Below, piece by piece: positions 47,072 through 55,660 of a DNA stretch of 64,000 bases (within the stretch, counting starts at the first letter, position 1; each line of letters opens with the position of its first letter). A program made the translations under genes and the position numbers. The DNA is from Francisella philomiragia subsp. philomiragia ATCC 25015 (GTDB taxonomy: Bacteria > Pseudomonadota > Gammaproteobacteria > Francisellales > Francisellaceae), in the NCBI RefSeq assembly GCF_000156715.1, contig NZ_DS999311.1, positions 1-64,000 on the forward strand. Reading direction: 5' to 3'. The notes beneath the pieces are model-generated. The model ran no database searches, was not told the DNA's origin, and saw nothing but the letters and a program-made list of their open reading frames with translations.

Positions 47072-47920
47072 CTACCTATTTAACTCCTGAGCACACTGAA
47101 AAGTATTATAAAGAAGCTCTGTAATAGTCATTGGCCCAACACCGCCTGGTACTGGAGTAATCGCAGCAACTTTATCTTTGACAGCTTCAAAATCAACATC
47201 GCCAACTATTTTACCATCGACATGATTAATACCAACATCTATAACCACAGCACCATCTTTGACCATGTCAGCTGTGATAAAACCTGGCTTACCTACCGCT
47301 ACTACCAAAATATCTGCTTTAGTTGTATGAGATTTGAGATCTTTAGTAAACCTATGACACGTTGTGACAGTTGCTTTGGCATTTAATAGTAACTGAGAGA
47401 CAGGTTTACCGACTACATTACTAGCCCCAACTACTACTGCATGAGCGCCTTCTGTCTGTATACCATACTCTTTAAGCATAGTCAGGATACCTTTGGGTGT
47501 ACACGACTCTAGACATTTTTTATCTCTAAGCTGTAGTCTACCAACATTTGCAGGATGAAAACCATCCACATCTTTTTCTGGCTTGATAGCATAGATAACT
47601 TTTTGTTTGTTGATATGAGTTGGTAATGGTAGCTGTACTAAAATAGCGTGTACACTAGAATCATCGTTTAACTTATCAATTAATTCTAACAACTCTTGCT
47701 CAGTTGTTGCTTCAGGAAGTGTTATAACTTCTGAATTTATACCAACTTTTTCACAGGCTTTTTCCTTTGAGCCTACATAAGTCTTACTAGCAGGATCATC
47801 GCCGACGATTATTGCCACTAATTTAGGAACTATGCCAGTTTGTTCTTTGTATTCTCGAAGTTGATCTGTCAATCTCTCTTTTAGATCTATAGAAAGCCTT
47901 TTGCCATCGATTAAAGTCAT
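47072..47920 (-). CDS. folD: Methylene-THF dehydrogenase / cyclohydrolase
   Basis: Produces 10-formyl-THF, the donor used by PurN and PurH, from 5,10-methylene-THF. The 282-residue bifunctional protein has [21 protein letters not shown] near residue 42 (catalytic YxxxK), QLPLPTHI near 100, [14 protein letters not shown] near 163 and [15 protein letters not shown] near 257. It opens the minus-strand purine run, which matches its role as cofactor supplier. Confidence 0.96.
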   Translation of the reverse strand: MTLIDGKRLSIDLKERLTDQLREYKEQTGIVPKLVAIIVGDDPASKTYVGSKEKACEKVGINSEVITLPEATTEQELLELIDKLNDDSSVHAILVQLPLPTHINKQKVIYAIKPEKDVDGFHPANVGRLQLRDKKCLESCTPKGILTMLKEYGIQTEGAHAVVVGASNVVGKPVSQLLLNAKATVTTCHRFTKDLKSHTTKADILVVAVGKPGFITADMVKDGAVVIDVGINHVDGKIVGDVDFEAVKDKVAAITPVPGGVGPMTITELLYNTFQCAQELNR

Positions 47921-48050
47921 TTTTTGATTACTTAATTTAATGAATAAAAAAGATATTAGCTATGATATCAAATTTAGTAGAATCTGTGGAGCTTTTTTAG
48001 AAATCTTTTTATAAAAATAAATTAAGAGATAATTAAATATCTTTAGAGTT

Positions 48051-48779
48051 TTATTTTTTTGGAAGTAACCCTCTATTTAACATCCAATAATATATATATG
48101 CGGTACAGTAACAGCCTAAAGCTACTCCAAAAATCACATCACTTGGGTAATGAGAACCAACTATAATTCTACTACCCGCGAATACAACTATTAGTACATA
48201 CCACAAATATCTAAATTTTGGAAAAATATAAAAAAATGCTATAAACATCGCACCAACTGTTATTGAGTGCCCTGAAGGCATACTTGCAAAATCATAACCT
48301 GGAGCATGAAAGTGCTGAAAATAATGCGATCCATATTCTAAGAAAAATTTCGGTCTAGCTCTGCCTATTATAATTTTGAGAACTTGGCCTACAATACCAC
48401 TTATTGCTACAGTTGCTAGAATAAATCCTGAATATATACAAATCTTATTAAAAGCAATTTTGGTACTCTCAGAAAGCTTATCAATATTAATAAATAGTCT
48501 GACTAAAACTATCACTCCACATATTATCAAGATATATTCTGCTTTACCAACATCTGTAATATACCTAAAAGCATTGCCGACAGCTTCAGGCATGGAATGC
48601 TTGATATAGTTCTCAACAAGTGTATCAAGATTATAAAATGCAAATACAACTAAAATTAATATTGGCACAAATGTATATTTAAGTTGTAAATATTTAGGTA
48701 AATGATAGTTGTTTTGCTTAGGTCTTTTAAAGATTTCTTTGAAGTCTTTAAAATTAGTTTTTAGTACATTTTTAAGCAT
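48051..48779 (-). CDS. PAP2 superfamily membrane phosphatase
   Basis: A 242-residue inner-membrane phosphatase with about six helices. All three PAP2 active-site blocks are present: KIIIGRARP near residue 128, MPSGHS near 167 and SRIIVGSHYPSD near 205. Relatives dephosphorylate undecaprenyl pyrophosphate, phosphatidylglycerophosphate or lipid A; Francisella lipid A phosphatases LpxE and LpxF are of this type. The N-terminal 25 residues are basic and cytoplasmic. I cannot choose the substrate. Confidence 0.88.
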   Translation of the reverse strand: MLKNVLKTNFKDFKEIFKRPKQNNYHLPKYLQLKYTFVPILILVVFAFYNLDTLVENYIKHSMPEAVGNAFRYITDVGKAEYILIICGVIVLVRLFINIDKLSESTKIAFNKICIYSGFILATVAISGIVGQVLKIIIGRARPKFFLEYGSHYFQHFHAPGYDFASMPSGHSITVGAMFIAFFYIFPKFRYLWYVLIVVFAGSRIIVGSHYPSDVIFGVALGCYCTAYIYYWMLNRGLLPKK

Positions 48780-48873
48780 AGTTGCTCGGCAGTTAGTATT
48801 TTATTAGAACTTTAATTATAGCAGAATATTAACCACTCGGCAGAGTTTATAAATCAAAGCTATAGCTCTATAA

Positions 48874-48981
48874 CTAATCCGAGTAACTTTTGAAACCATT
48901 TTTATCTTCGTGTGGCTTGCCATAGGATCCACTTATTACGAGCTTCAAACTCGGATACTACGATCAAGTCGTAGTATGACA
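48874..48981. repeat. Bimodular palindromic repeat, copy C
   Basis: This copy aligns in reverse orientation with copy A over its full length, including the 30-bp flank CTAATCCGAGTAACTTTTGA that precedes the hairpins. The right hairpin is intact (48955-48977, arms ATACTACGA/TCGTAGTAT, loop TCAAG) with a compensatory change from copy A in both arms. The left hairpin has lost its outer arm. Confidence 0.85.
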
Positions 48982-49060
48982 AATTAGGGAGAATGTAACA
49001 TAATAATCTGTCATTTAATCATACTCGAGCGTTAATATGTGAAAATACCATAGAAATAGT

Positions 49061-49129
49061 TGTCATTCTCGTACTAAACATGTTGATCTCTTAGCTATTT
49101 AAAATATTCCCGCGCATGTGGAAATGACG
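49061..49129. repeat. Decayed palindromic repeat
   Basis: TGTCATTCTC at the left and GGAAATGAC at the right keep the inverted GTCATT/AATGAC frame of the other elements. The inner hairpins are eroded to a CCCGCGCATGTGG remnant. Confidence 0.4.
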
Positions 49130-49374
49130 ATAGCTTTTGTAAGTGAAATTAATAATATTCTAAAAGCATCTACAATAGATACATTTGCACATATTTATTT
49201 CAGCTATTAGTTTTTACCGCCTACCATTAGTTTTTGATCGATGAATATTTATAATAATCTTGGTATATTGCTCATCGAACAAATACATAATCATTCTTAA
49301 ATAATAATGGGAATCATTAATTTATTTTAAATTAAATTATTAAATATAAAATTAATGTGTGGCAATGAAAACAC

Positions 49375-49402
49375 TTGCATCATTTAATTTTAAGAATATA
49401 AT
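49375..49402 (+). promoter_or_regulatory. Sigma70 promoter of the first pilin gene
   Basis: TTGCAT (49375-49380) and a perfect TATAAT (49397-49402) are separated by 16 bases, 76 bp before the pilin ATG. A perfect 11-bp palindrome TTCACAGTGAA (49407-49417) overlaps the expected start of transcription and may be an operator. Confidence 0.65.
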
Positions 49403-49478
49403 GTAGTTCACAGTGAATTGACTTAATTTACTGGGATGTTAAAATCTAAACGTTATAAAAACAAAAGGAAAATAAATC

Positions 49479-49901
49479 ATGAAAAAGAAAATGCAAAAAG
49501 GTTTCTCACTTGTTGAGTTGATGGTTGTAATCGCGATTATCGCTATCTTAGCTGCAGTTGCTATCCCTATGTACTCTAACTACACTACTCGTGCTAAAAT
49601 TGGTACGGCTTTAGCTGCGGTTGGTGGTGTCAAGACAGAAGTTGCTGATGCTCTAGCAAATGGAAACAATCCATCAACAGCTGTAACAAATCTACCTGCT
49701 GGCGTTAGTATAACCAACGGTTCTACTTCAGGAGCTACTTTACAATTAGCTTTAGATAGTAGCTATGCTCTTGCATCTGGTGGTACAGCGTCTATTAATT
49801 TAGCAGGTTCATCTGATGGCGCTACCATAAATTGGACTTGTAGCGCAGTGTCTGGATCTGGATTAACTAGCTCTCAATTACCATCTAACTGTAGCGTATA
49901 A
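49479..49901 (+). CDS. pilA: Type IV pilin (PilE1/PilA-like)
   Basis: A 140-residue type IVa prepilin. The leader KKKMQKG is cleaved before F9, with the essential glutamate at mature position 5 (FSLVE), then a hydrophobic helix to about residue 34. A C-terminal disulfide loop is formed by Cys121 and Cys138 (WTCSAV ... SNCSV). An AAGGAAA ribosome-binding site precedes the ATG. A perfect terminator follows, so it can be expressed alone. By position it corresponds to the Francisella virulence pilin gene. Confidence 0.9.
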   Translation: MKKKMQKGFSLVELMVVIAIIAILAAVAIPMYSNYTTRAKIGTALAAVGGVKTEVADALANGNNPSTAVTNLPAGVSITNGSTSGATLQLALDSSYALASGGTASINLAGSSDGATINWTCSAVSGSGLTSSQLPSNCSV

Positions 49902-49933
49902 GTGTAGCTTACAAAGCAAGTGTCTATTTTGAT

Positions 49934-49954
49934 GCCACCATGTGTGGCTTTTTT
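49934..49954 (+). terminator. Intrinsic terminator of the first pilin gene
   Basis: GCCAC (49934-49938) and GTGGC (49944-49948) form a GC-rich stem with loop CATGT, followed by six T residues, 33 bp after the pilin stop codon. Confidence 0.85.
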
Positions 49955-49994
49955 ATATCTAAAATTCTATCTTAATTTCTATTTTATTTTTTTT

Positions 49995-50003
49995 TGCTAT
50001 AAT
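49995..50003 (+). promoter_or_regulatory. Extended -10 promoter of the second pilin gene
   Basis: TGCTATAAT is identical to the extended -10 seen before ubiE and lies 33 bp before the second pilin ATG, just after the first pilin's terminator. It supports separate expression of the two pilins. Confidence 0.6.
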
Positions 50004-50036
50004 TTCTTCACTATGATTTTTTAGTTTTATAAAAAT

Positions 50037-50477
50037 ATGCAAACACAAAAACAGCAAGGCTTTTCTTTGGTTGAGTTAATGGTTGTTATCGCAATAATCG
50101 CAATCTTAGCAGCTGTAGCAATACCAATATACTCAAACCATAAAGAACGTGCCTCAATAATTGAGTCAATGAATATAATTGGTAATGTCAAAGCTAGTAT
50201 CCAAAATGATATTAACAATAACAAAGACATCTCACAACAGACTTATGATCTACCTACAGGTGTCACTGTAACAGGCAGCACTTCAGGCGCAACAATAGAC
50301 ATAAACCTAAGCCAAACTTCTCCACAGTATTTCACTAATGATCATGATATTATCAGACTTAGTGGTGTAGTTAGTGGTAGCACATTCCAGTGGACATGTT
50401 CGCATAATACAAATGCTTCTACGTTAACATCTAGCAATGTCCCGCATACTTGCGAAAGTACTTTTATTAGTAATTAG
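50037..50477 (+). CDS. Type IV pilin (PilE2-like)
   Basis: A 146-residue type IVa prepilin. The leader MQTQKQQG is cleaved before F9 and Glu is at mature position 5. The first 34 residues are nearly identical to the first pilin. The C-terminal pair Cys121/Cys139 closes the D-region (WTCSHN ... HTCEST). It shares the SGATI and LP.GV.V landmarks with pilin 1, so it is a tandem duplicate that diverged. No ribosome-binding site is obvious. Repeat elements fill the gap to the next pilin. Confidence 0.88.
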   Translation: MQTQKQQGFSLVELMVVIAIIAILAAVAIPIYSNHKERASIIESMNIIGNVKASIQNDINNNKDISQQTYDLPTGVTVTGSTSGATIDINLSQTSPQYFTNDHDIIRLSGVVSGSTFQWTCSHNTNASTLTSSNVPHTCESTFISN

Positions 50478-50487
50478 GAGATTCTAG

Positions 50488-50505
50488 ATCGAGTCCGGAA
50501 TGACA
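50488..50505. repeat. Half repeat element
   Basis: The 18-base string ATCGAGTCCGGAATGACA recurs with one change at 55552-55569. It resembles the right arm (loop plus GAATGACA) of the bimodular elements without its left partner. Confidence 0.55.
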
Positions 50506-50527
50506 GGTTTTAGTTAATTGTAGTGCG

Positions 50528-50614
50528 TCATACTACGGCTCCGACCGTAGTATCTATTTTTGAACCATAATCATCTTTTTTCTATGGATTCTATGGTCAA
50601 GCCATAGAATGACA
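50528..50614. repeat. Bimodular palindromic repeat, copy D
   Basis: The first hairpin is 50530-50553 (arms ATACTACGG/CCGTAGTAT, loop CTCCGA) and the second is 50588-50610 (ATTCTATGG/CCATAGAAT, loop TCAAG), framed by GTCAT and ATGACA. Both hairpins differ from copies A and B at paired positions while keeping the base pairing. Confidence 0.8.
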
Positions 50615-50625
50615 GATTTCTGTTT

Positions 50626-50698
50626 TGTAGTGACAGCACAGTGCGCTGTCTTGCTTAGTCATATATAACAACTGACAGATCAATGATCTGTCACTACA
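50626..50698. repeat. Second-type bimodular palindromic repeat, E
   Basis: A perfect 10-bp terminal inverted repeat, TGTAGTGACA (50626-50635) and TGTCACTACA (50689-50698), encloses two hairpins: GACAGC/GCTGTC (50632-50650) and the perfect TGACAGATCA/TGATCTGTCA (50673-50693). The layout matches the A-D elements but the sequence differs. Confidence 0.8.
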
Positions 50699-50719
50699 TA
50701 TATTACTAATCACCTAAAG

Positions 50720-50743
50720 ATTCTCACCTGCGCGGGAATGACT
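50720..50743. repeat. GC-rich palindromic repeat remnant
   Basis: ATTCTCACC and the following GCGCGGGAATGAC form an imperfect inverted repeat ending in the AATGAC motif common to the other elements. Confidence 0.45.
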
Positions 50744-50910
50744 GTAATTTATATATTTTTGTCATATCTGTGAAAGCATATATCTCTTTGGTACTAATTG
50801 ATATTAAATCACCTTATAGTTTTAGAGTTGGTATATTGATATAAACTAAGCAATTGAATTTGCACTTTTATAATATATAATTAAATTAATTTTTTATTAT
50901 TTATAATAGT

Positions 50911-52143
50911 ATGCTAAACCATAATATCAAAAAAGGATTCTCTCTTGTTGAACTAATGGTTGTAATCGCAATTATCGCGATCTTAGCAGCTGTAGCAATA
51001 CCAGCATATTCAAATTATGTCACCAGAACTAGGCTGACCGAAAGTCTCACCACCTTAGAGAATTATAAAAAAGATGTGCAAGACTATTTTTTTTCGCATG
51101 GTGTTTCCACTCAAGAACAGTTAGAAAACTATGATGTCACAGATGATGCTAGTATTGGTGATGCCAATACTAGTGTGATGAGTGATATAGTTGGACATAA
51201 TGGTAGAATCGTAGGTGTAAGCAACATAAAAGGCACAACCTATCAAATAGCCTTAACTCCAAGAATACAAGACAATACTTTTCAATGGTCATGCTCAATA
51301 TCTATAGTTGAAGAAGAGTCTAGTATCGAAAGTAACTATAATGGACAGGTTAATTTCAGCTTTATTGATACTGCTGGAGCATTTGCAGCACCAAGTAACA
51401 GTGTTCTGCCAAAAGGCTGTAACTCATCTAATGAAAACTTAGATAGTGACTTTGAGGAGTATAAATCTCAAAGGGAAACTCTAGATAATGAACTAGTCAA
51501 CAGCCATCAAAACGCTCTCTCAGCATGGCAAAGTAGAACAACTGAGGCATTAACACAAGATAGTGAATATGGTGACCTTATAAATGCTATGAGCACAGCT
51601 GAAACTAGTGCAGATGATGCTTTCAATGATTACCAAAAATATCAAGACATACAAAGTAATCAATTTAACTTAGACTACTATCAAGGACTAATTGATAATG
51701 CTGCAGATGGTGTTGATACAACATCTTGGCAAAGTAGTGTCAACTACTACCAAGGTAGAATCGATAATATAGAAGCGACAATGTCTAGCCAAGCAGGTAG
51801 CAGCTACAACAATGCTACAGAAGCTGTCGCTTACTTTAATGAGCAAGCAGATATCTATGACACTAATCGACAAGATGCAAATGCAAGATCTATAGAGCTT
51901 CAAAATGAACAAAGAAACGTATCTAGTTCAATCAATGGTATTGAAAGTCAGGGATTTGATAGTGACTATAACGGCTCTTATGAGCAATATAATAGTGCCA
52001 TGGATTCACTACAATCTAGTCTTAATAGTTCAGTAAATGTTGAAAAATTAGATACTCAACAAGCTGAAAATTATAACCCAGTAGCTTTTAATCAAACTCC
52101 TGACAAATACAGCTCTTGGCAATATAATCAAATTAGAAATTAA
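50911..52143 (+). CDS. Large type IV pilin-like protein with C-terminal extension
   Basis: A 410-residue protein whose first 170 residues are a type IVa pilin. The leader ends KKG before F10, Glu is at mature position 5, the helix shows the same LAAVAIPAYSN block, and Cys128 and Cys170 close the usual disulfide region. About 240 residues follow that are rich in Ser, Gln, Asn, Asp and Tyr, without cysteine, and look helical (NNATEAVAYFNEQADIYD, then YEQYNSAMDSLQSSLNSS). No known domain was recognised there. It may be a minor, tip or adhesive pilin. Confidence 0.85.
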   Translation: MLNHNIKKGFSLVELMVVIAIIAILAAVAIPAYSNYVTRTRLTESLTTLENYKKDVQDYFFSHGVSTQEQLENYDVTDDASIGDANTSVMSDIVGHNGRIVGVSNIKGTTYQIALTPRIQDNTFQWSCSISIVEEESSIESNYNGQVNFSFIDTAGAFAAPSNSVLPKGCNSSNENLDSDFEEYKSQRETLDNELVNSHQNALSAWQSRTTEALTQDSEYGDLINAMSTAETSADDAFNDYQKYQDIQSNQFNLDYYQGLIDNAADGVDTTSWQSSVNYYQGRIDNIEATMSSQAGSSYNNATEAVAYFNEQADIYDTNRQDANARSIELQNEQRNVSSSINGIESQGFDSDYNGSYEQYNSAMDSLQSSLNSSVNVEKLDTQQAENYNPVAFNQTPDKYSSWQYNQIRN

Positions 52144-52226
52144 AAATTTTAATAACTAGTAACCCAAATTATTACTACATTCTGTATCTATGTTTTCATA
52201 ACTCACATAATTAATATTTCAACAGA

Positions 52227-52385
52227 TCATGTATATTCCTGTTTATATGAATTTAAAAAAGGTGGTGTTGCAAACATCAATAAAAAATGAGATAACCCTT
52301 TGGGTATAAGAATACTCCAAAATATTTTGAACAAATCAAAGATTAAATAAAACCAAAAGATCAACATAAGACCAGTGGCAATCAC
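52227..52385 (-). CDS. Small hydrophobic ORF coupled to recN (52 aa)
   Basis: A GTG start overlaps the recN stop as GTGA, the classic arrangement for translational coupling. The 52-residue product is strongly hydrophobic over residues 2-43 (GLMLIFWFYLIFDLFKIFW, then ILIPKGLSHFLLMFATPPF) with a short polar tail ending QEYT, fitting one or two membrane helices. I recognise no family. It could also be a chance frame or a remnant of a longer gene. Confidence 0.4.
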   Translation of the reverse strand: MIATGLMLIFWFYLIFDLFKIFWSILIPKGLSHFLLMFATPPFLNSYKQEYT

Positions 52386-54031
52386 AAACCCAAAAGCTCT
52401 TTAGCGTGTGATAGAGTATTTTCAGAAATATCGATTCCTCCTACTATCTTAGCTATTTCTTCAATACGTTGCTGCTGATTTAGCTCTATAATTTTTGATT
52501 CTGTAGTATCTTTAAGATATTTCTTAGTAACATGCAAATGTGTATGACCTTGAGCTGCTACCTGTGGCTGGTGTGTTATACACAACACCTGTAGTCTCTC
52601 TGACAGCTTCTTGAGTAACCTACCAACAATCTCTGCAGTAGCCCCTGATATACCGACATCAACCTCATCAAAAACTAATGTTGGATAAGATCTCTTAGCA
52701 GCTGATACAGCCTGAATTGATAACCCTATCCTACTTAGCTCACCGCCTGATGCGACTTTTCTTACTGGTGCTAATTGTTCACCTAGATTAAAGTTAATCA
52801 TAAATTGACAATCATCTATGCCTTTAGGTGTCTTATTCTGAGATGGCAAAATCTGTGCCACAAAGCTACCTTTAGGTATATTCAAAGAGCGGATATTTTT
52901 CTCAACTTGTTTAGAGAATTCTTTTTTGGCTAATTGACGTGCCTGGCTTAGCTCTTGTGCATACTTATCATACTCTTGCTCAAGCTTTTGCTTTTGTTGA
53001 TTTAGTTGAGCTAATTTCTCACCATCTTGACTAAAACTCTCTAACTCAGCATGAAGCTCTTGGATATACTGATACATATAGCTAGGTTCAACTTTGTGTT
53101 TACGTGCAAAGTCATATATCTCACTCATCCTTTGTTCAATTTTTGCCAGTTCTTCTGGATCTTGCTCTAGTGATTCTAGTCTATTCTGTGCCTCATCATA
53201 GCTTTCTTGAGCATACACCTTAGTTTGTGAAATCAGCTCCTGAAGGTTTTTGAAAGATACTTCATCAAGTTTAGATACTTCTTTTTCAAAGTCAGTTAAC
53301 ATCGCTATAACATTGACATCAGCATCATACATTAAGTTTGAAATATAGTTAAGACTATAACCAATATCATCAACACTTGAGAGATCTTTTTGACGCTGGG
53401 ATAACTCTTCAAACTCATTCTCTTCTAGATTTAATCCCACAAGCTCATCAAGCTTATACTCCAAGAGTTCACGCTGGCTATTTTGGCCACCTACATACTC
53501 CTGAAGCTCTGATATTTCTGCATTGACTTTTTGTAACTGATAAAAAACACCTGAGACTTTTTTTAAAACTTCATCATTATTTGCAAAACTATCTAATAAA
53601 CTTAGTTGCGATTTAGGATCAAGCAAATCTTGATGAGAGTTCTGACTATAAATATTTATAAGCTTATCTGAGATTTTTTTGACATCTGTAGCCTTAGCAA
53701 CACTACCATTTATAAATAAGCGACTCTGTTTAGACTTATTAACCACTCTTCTAAATGTACATTCATCATTCTCATAATCAACAAAAAGTTCATCTAATAG
53801 TCTTTTTGCTTTTTGATTATCTTTGATACAGAATGTCGCTGAAACTTCAGTTACATTACCATCTTGTAAAAACGTTTTTTCTAACCTCGCACCAAGTACA
53901 AAACTCAAGGCATCAAGTAAAATTGACTTGCCAGCTCCTGTCTCCCCAGTTAGAACAGTCATACCCTCCCTAAAGTCAATTTCTGTAGATTTTATAATCG
54001 CAAAATTTTTAATAGCCAGATGTTGTAGCAT
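52382..54031 (-). CDS. recN: DNA repair protein RecN
   Basis: SMC-like ATPase active in double-strand break repair. The 549-residue protein has the Walker A GETGAGKSILLDALSF near residue 30, long coiled-coil arms at about 150-370, the ABC signature VASGGELSRIGLSIQAV near 430 and Walker B TLVFDEVDVGISG near 455, with CITHQPQVAAQGHTHLHV after it. The length is normal. A tiny hydrophobic ORF follows through a GTGA overlap. Confidence 0.96.
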   Translation of the reverse strand: MLQHLAIKNFAIIKSTEIDFREGMTVLTGETGAGKSILLDALSFVLGARLEKTFLQDGNVTEVSATFCIKDNQKAKRLLDELFVDYENDECTFRRVVNKSKQSRLFINGSVAKATDVKKISDKLINIYSQNSHQDLLDPKSQLSLLDSFANNDEVLKKVSGVFYQLQKVNAEISELQEYVGGQNSQRELLEYKLDELVGLNLEENEFEELSQRQKDLSSVDDIGYSLNYISNLMYDADVNVIAMLTDFEKEVSKLDEVSFKNLQELISQTKVYAQESYDEAQNRLESLEQDPEELAKIEQRMSEIYDFARKHKVEPSYMYQYIQELHAELESFSQDGEKLAQLNQQKQKLEQEYDKYAQELSQARQLAKKEFSKQVEKNIRSLNIPKGSFVAQILPSQNKTPKGIDDCQFMINFNLGEQLAPVRKVASGGELSRIGLSIQAVSAAKRSYPTLVFDEVDVGISGATAEIVGRLLKKLSERLQVLCITHQPQVAAQGHTHLHVTKKYLKDTTESKIIELNQQQRIEEIAKIVGGIDISENTLSHAKELLGL

Positions 54032-54266
54032 ACTAATATCACCCGAAATATTGTAACCTCTTCATTATATATACTTTTGTAGAAATTCTAAATTTATTAA
54101 TAATCGAAAATAGCATTCGATCAAATCAGTAGTAATAAAATCAACTATAAGCAACAAGTTCAAATAATTAGCTTATTTTTACTAATTTATAATTTTTTAA
54201 GCTTTGAAAATATATTATAATCAAATTGTATATCTTAACCAATGTCAAACAAAAAGGATTTACTAA

Positions 54267-55457
54267 ATGCAATTATCAAGAAGAGTTAAGGCTATGCAAG
54301 CCTCTCCTGTACGTAAGTTAGTGCCGTATTCTATAGCAGCTCAAAAGCAAGGCAAAAAGGTTTACCACCTAAACATAGGTCAACCTGACATCAAAACTCC
54401 TAGTGAGTTTATGGATGCTATCAGAGCTTTTGATGAAGAGACTATCGCATACTCAGTAGCTAACGGTGAGCCTAGCCTAATCAAGGCAATCTCAAAATAC
54501 TACAAAAGATTCGGTATGGATTTTGCTGAAGACGAGATCTTAATCACAAATGGTGGCTCAGAAGCGTTAATATTTGCAGCGATTGCTGTTTGTAATGCTG
54601 GCGAAGAGATTCTTGTACCAGAACCTTTTTATACAAACTATAATGGTTTTACAACTGCAGTTGATGTAGCAATTAGACCAATCACTACAAAAGCTGAAGA
54701 AGGTTTCCACTTACCTTCAAAAGAAGAGATTCTAGCATGTGTAACTGATAAAACTCGTGCTATCATGATCTCTAACCCTGGTAACCCTACTGGTGTTGTA
54801 TACTCTAAAGAAGAGCTAGAAACTTTGGCAGAAGTAGCTAAAGAGAAAGACTTATTCATAATAAGTGACGAAGTTTATAGAGAATTCACTTATGATGGTC
54901 TTACTTGTACATCTTTTGGTAATATCAAAGGTGTTGAAGATCGTGTTATCATCGTTGACTCTGTATCTAAGCGTTACAGTGCTTGTGGTGCTAGAATTGG
55001 TTCTCTTTGTACAAAAAACAAAGAGTTCATCAAAGAAGTTACTAAACTATGCCAAACTAGACTATGTGTACCTACTCTTGAACAGATTGGTGCTGCAGCT
55101 CTTTATGAAGTATCTGAAGATTACTTAAAAGAAGTAAACACAGAATACCAAAAAAGAAGAGATATAACTTTTGAAGCTCTTTCAAAAATGGATAATGTAG
55201 TTTGTGAAAAGCCTACTGGAGCTTTTTATGTAATTGCTAAACTTCCTATTGATGATGCTGAGAAGTTCGCATTATGGTTACTAACAGACTTTGAAGATAA
55301 TAAAGAAACAGTAATGGTTTCTCCTGCTGGGGATTTCTATGCAACTAAAGGTCTTGGTAAAGATGAAATAAGAATCGCATACATCTTAGAAGAAAAAGCT
55401 CTAAAAAGAGCTCTTGAGCTTCTAGACAAAGCTATCAAAGCTTATAACAATAAATAA
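54267..55457 (+). CDS. PLP-dependent aminotransferase (aspartate-type, class I)
   Basis: A 396-residue fold type I aminotransferase. It has LNIGQPDIKTP near residue 37, the PLP-contact block TNGGSEALIFAA near 95, ISNPGNPTGVVYS near 170, ISDEVYREF near 203, the catalytic lysine in DSVSKRYSACGARIGS near 235 and the arginine in KDEIRIAYILEE near the end. AAAAGGA precedes the ATG. Substrate choice (aspartate, aromatic or alanine) cannot be decided by eye, but the aspartate aminotransferase group is the best guess. Confidence 0.88.
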   Translation: MQLSRRVKAMQASPVRKLVPYSIAAQKQGKKVYHLNIGQPDIKTPSEFMDAIRAFDEETIAYSVANGEPSLIKAISKYYKRFGMDFAEDEILITNGGSEALIFAAIAVCNAGEEILVPEPFYTNYNGFTTAVDVAIRPITTKAEEGFHLPSKEEILACVTDKTRAIMISNPGNPTGVVYSKEELETLAEVAKEKDLFIISDEVYREFTYDGLTCTSFGNIKGVEDRVIIVDSVSKRYSACGARIGSLCTKNKEFIKEVTKLCQTRLCVPTLEQIGAAALYEVSEDYLKEVNTEYQKRRDITFEALSKMDNVVCEKPTGAFYVIAKLPIDDAEKFALWLLTDFEDNKETVMVSPAGDFYATKGLGKDEIRIAYILEEKALKRALELLDKAIKAYNNK

Positions 55458-55551
55458 TTTATTCTCTAAATTTTTGTCCTATAATTTCTTATCTAACAAA
55501 TTTACTATCAAACATTGATAATGAATTAATCTAAAGACTGTTGATTTAATC

Positions 55552-55569
55552 ATCAAGTCCGGAATGACA
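55552..55569. repeat. Half repeat element
   Basis: ATCAAGTCCGGAATGACA differs by one base from the copy at 50488-50505. It lies in the convergent gap between the aminotransferase and the formaldehyde dehydrogenase genes. Confidence 0.55.
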
Positions 55570-55660
55570 CACTACTTTTGTATAGTTTTAGCTACAACTA
55601 AGCTAATAAAAGATACGCTCATTCACGAGAATGTCCGCAGGAAATAAATATATAGAGAAT

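Larger units (their letters stand above)
48780..49374. other. Gene-free spacer with repeat copies before the pilin genes
   Basis: This spacer contains bimodular repeat copy C (48874-48981) and a decayed element at 49061-49129. From 49130 to the pilin promoter at 49375 I see only AT-rich sequence and no reading frame worth calling. Confidence 0.6.
50478..50910. other. Repeat-rich spacer between pilin genes 2 and 3
   Basis: This spacer contains a half element (50488-50505), bimodular repeat copy D (50528-50614), a different bimodular repeat E (50626-50698) and a GC-rich remnant (50720-50743). From 50744 to 50910 I see only AT-rich leader of the third pilin gene. Confidence 0.65.

Noticed and set aside
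49359-49380. Sigma54-like TGGCA ... TTGCAT upstream of the first pilin gene
   Set aside because: The GG and GC dinucleotides are 14 bases apart, not 10. To my knowledge Francisella lacks RpoN, and the same bases make a good sigma70 promoter.
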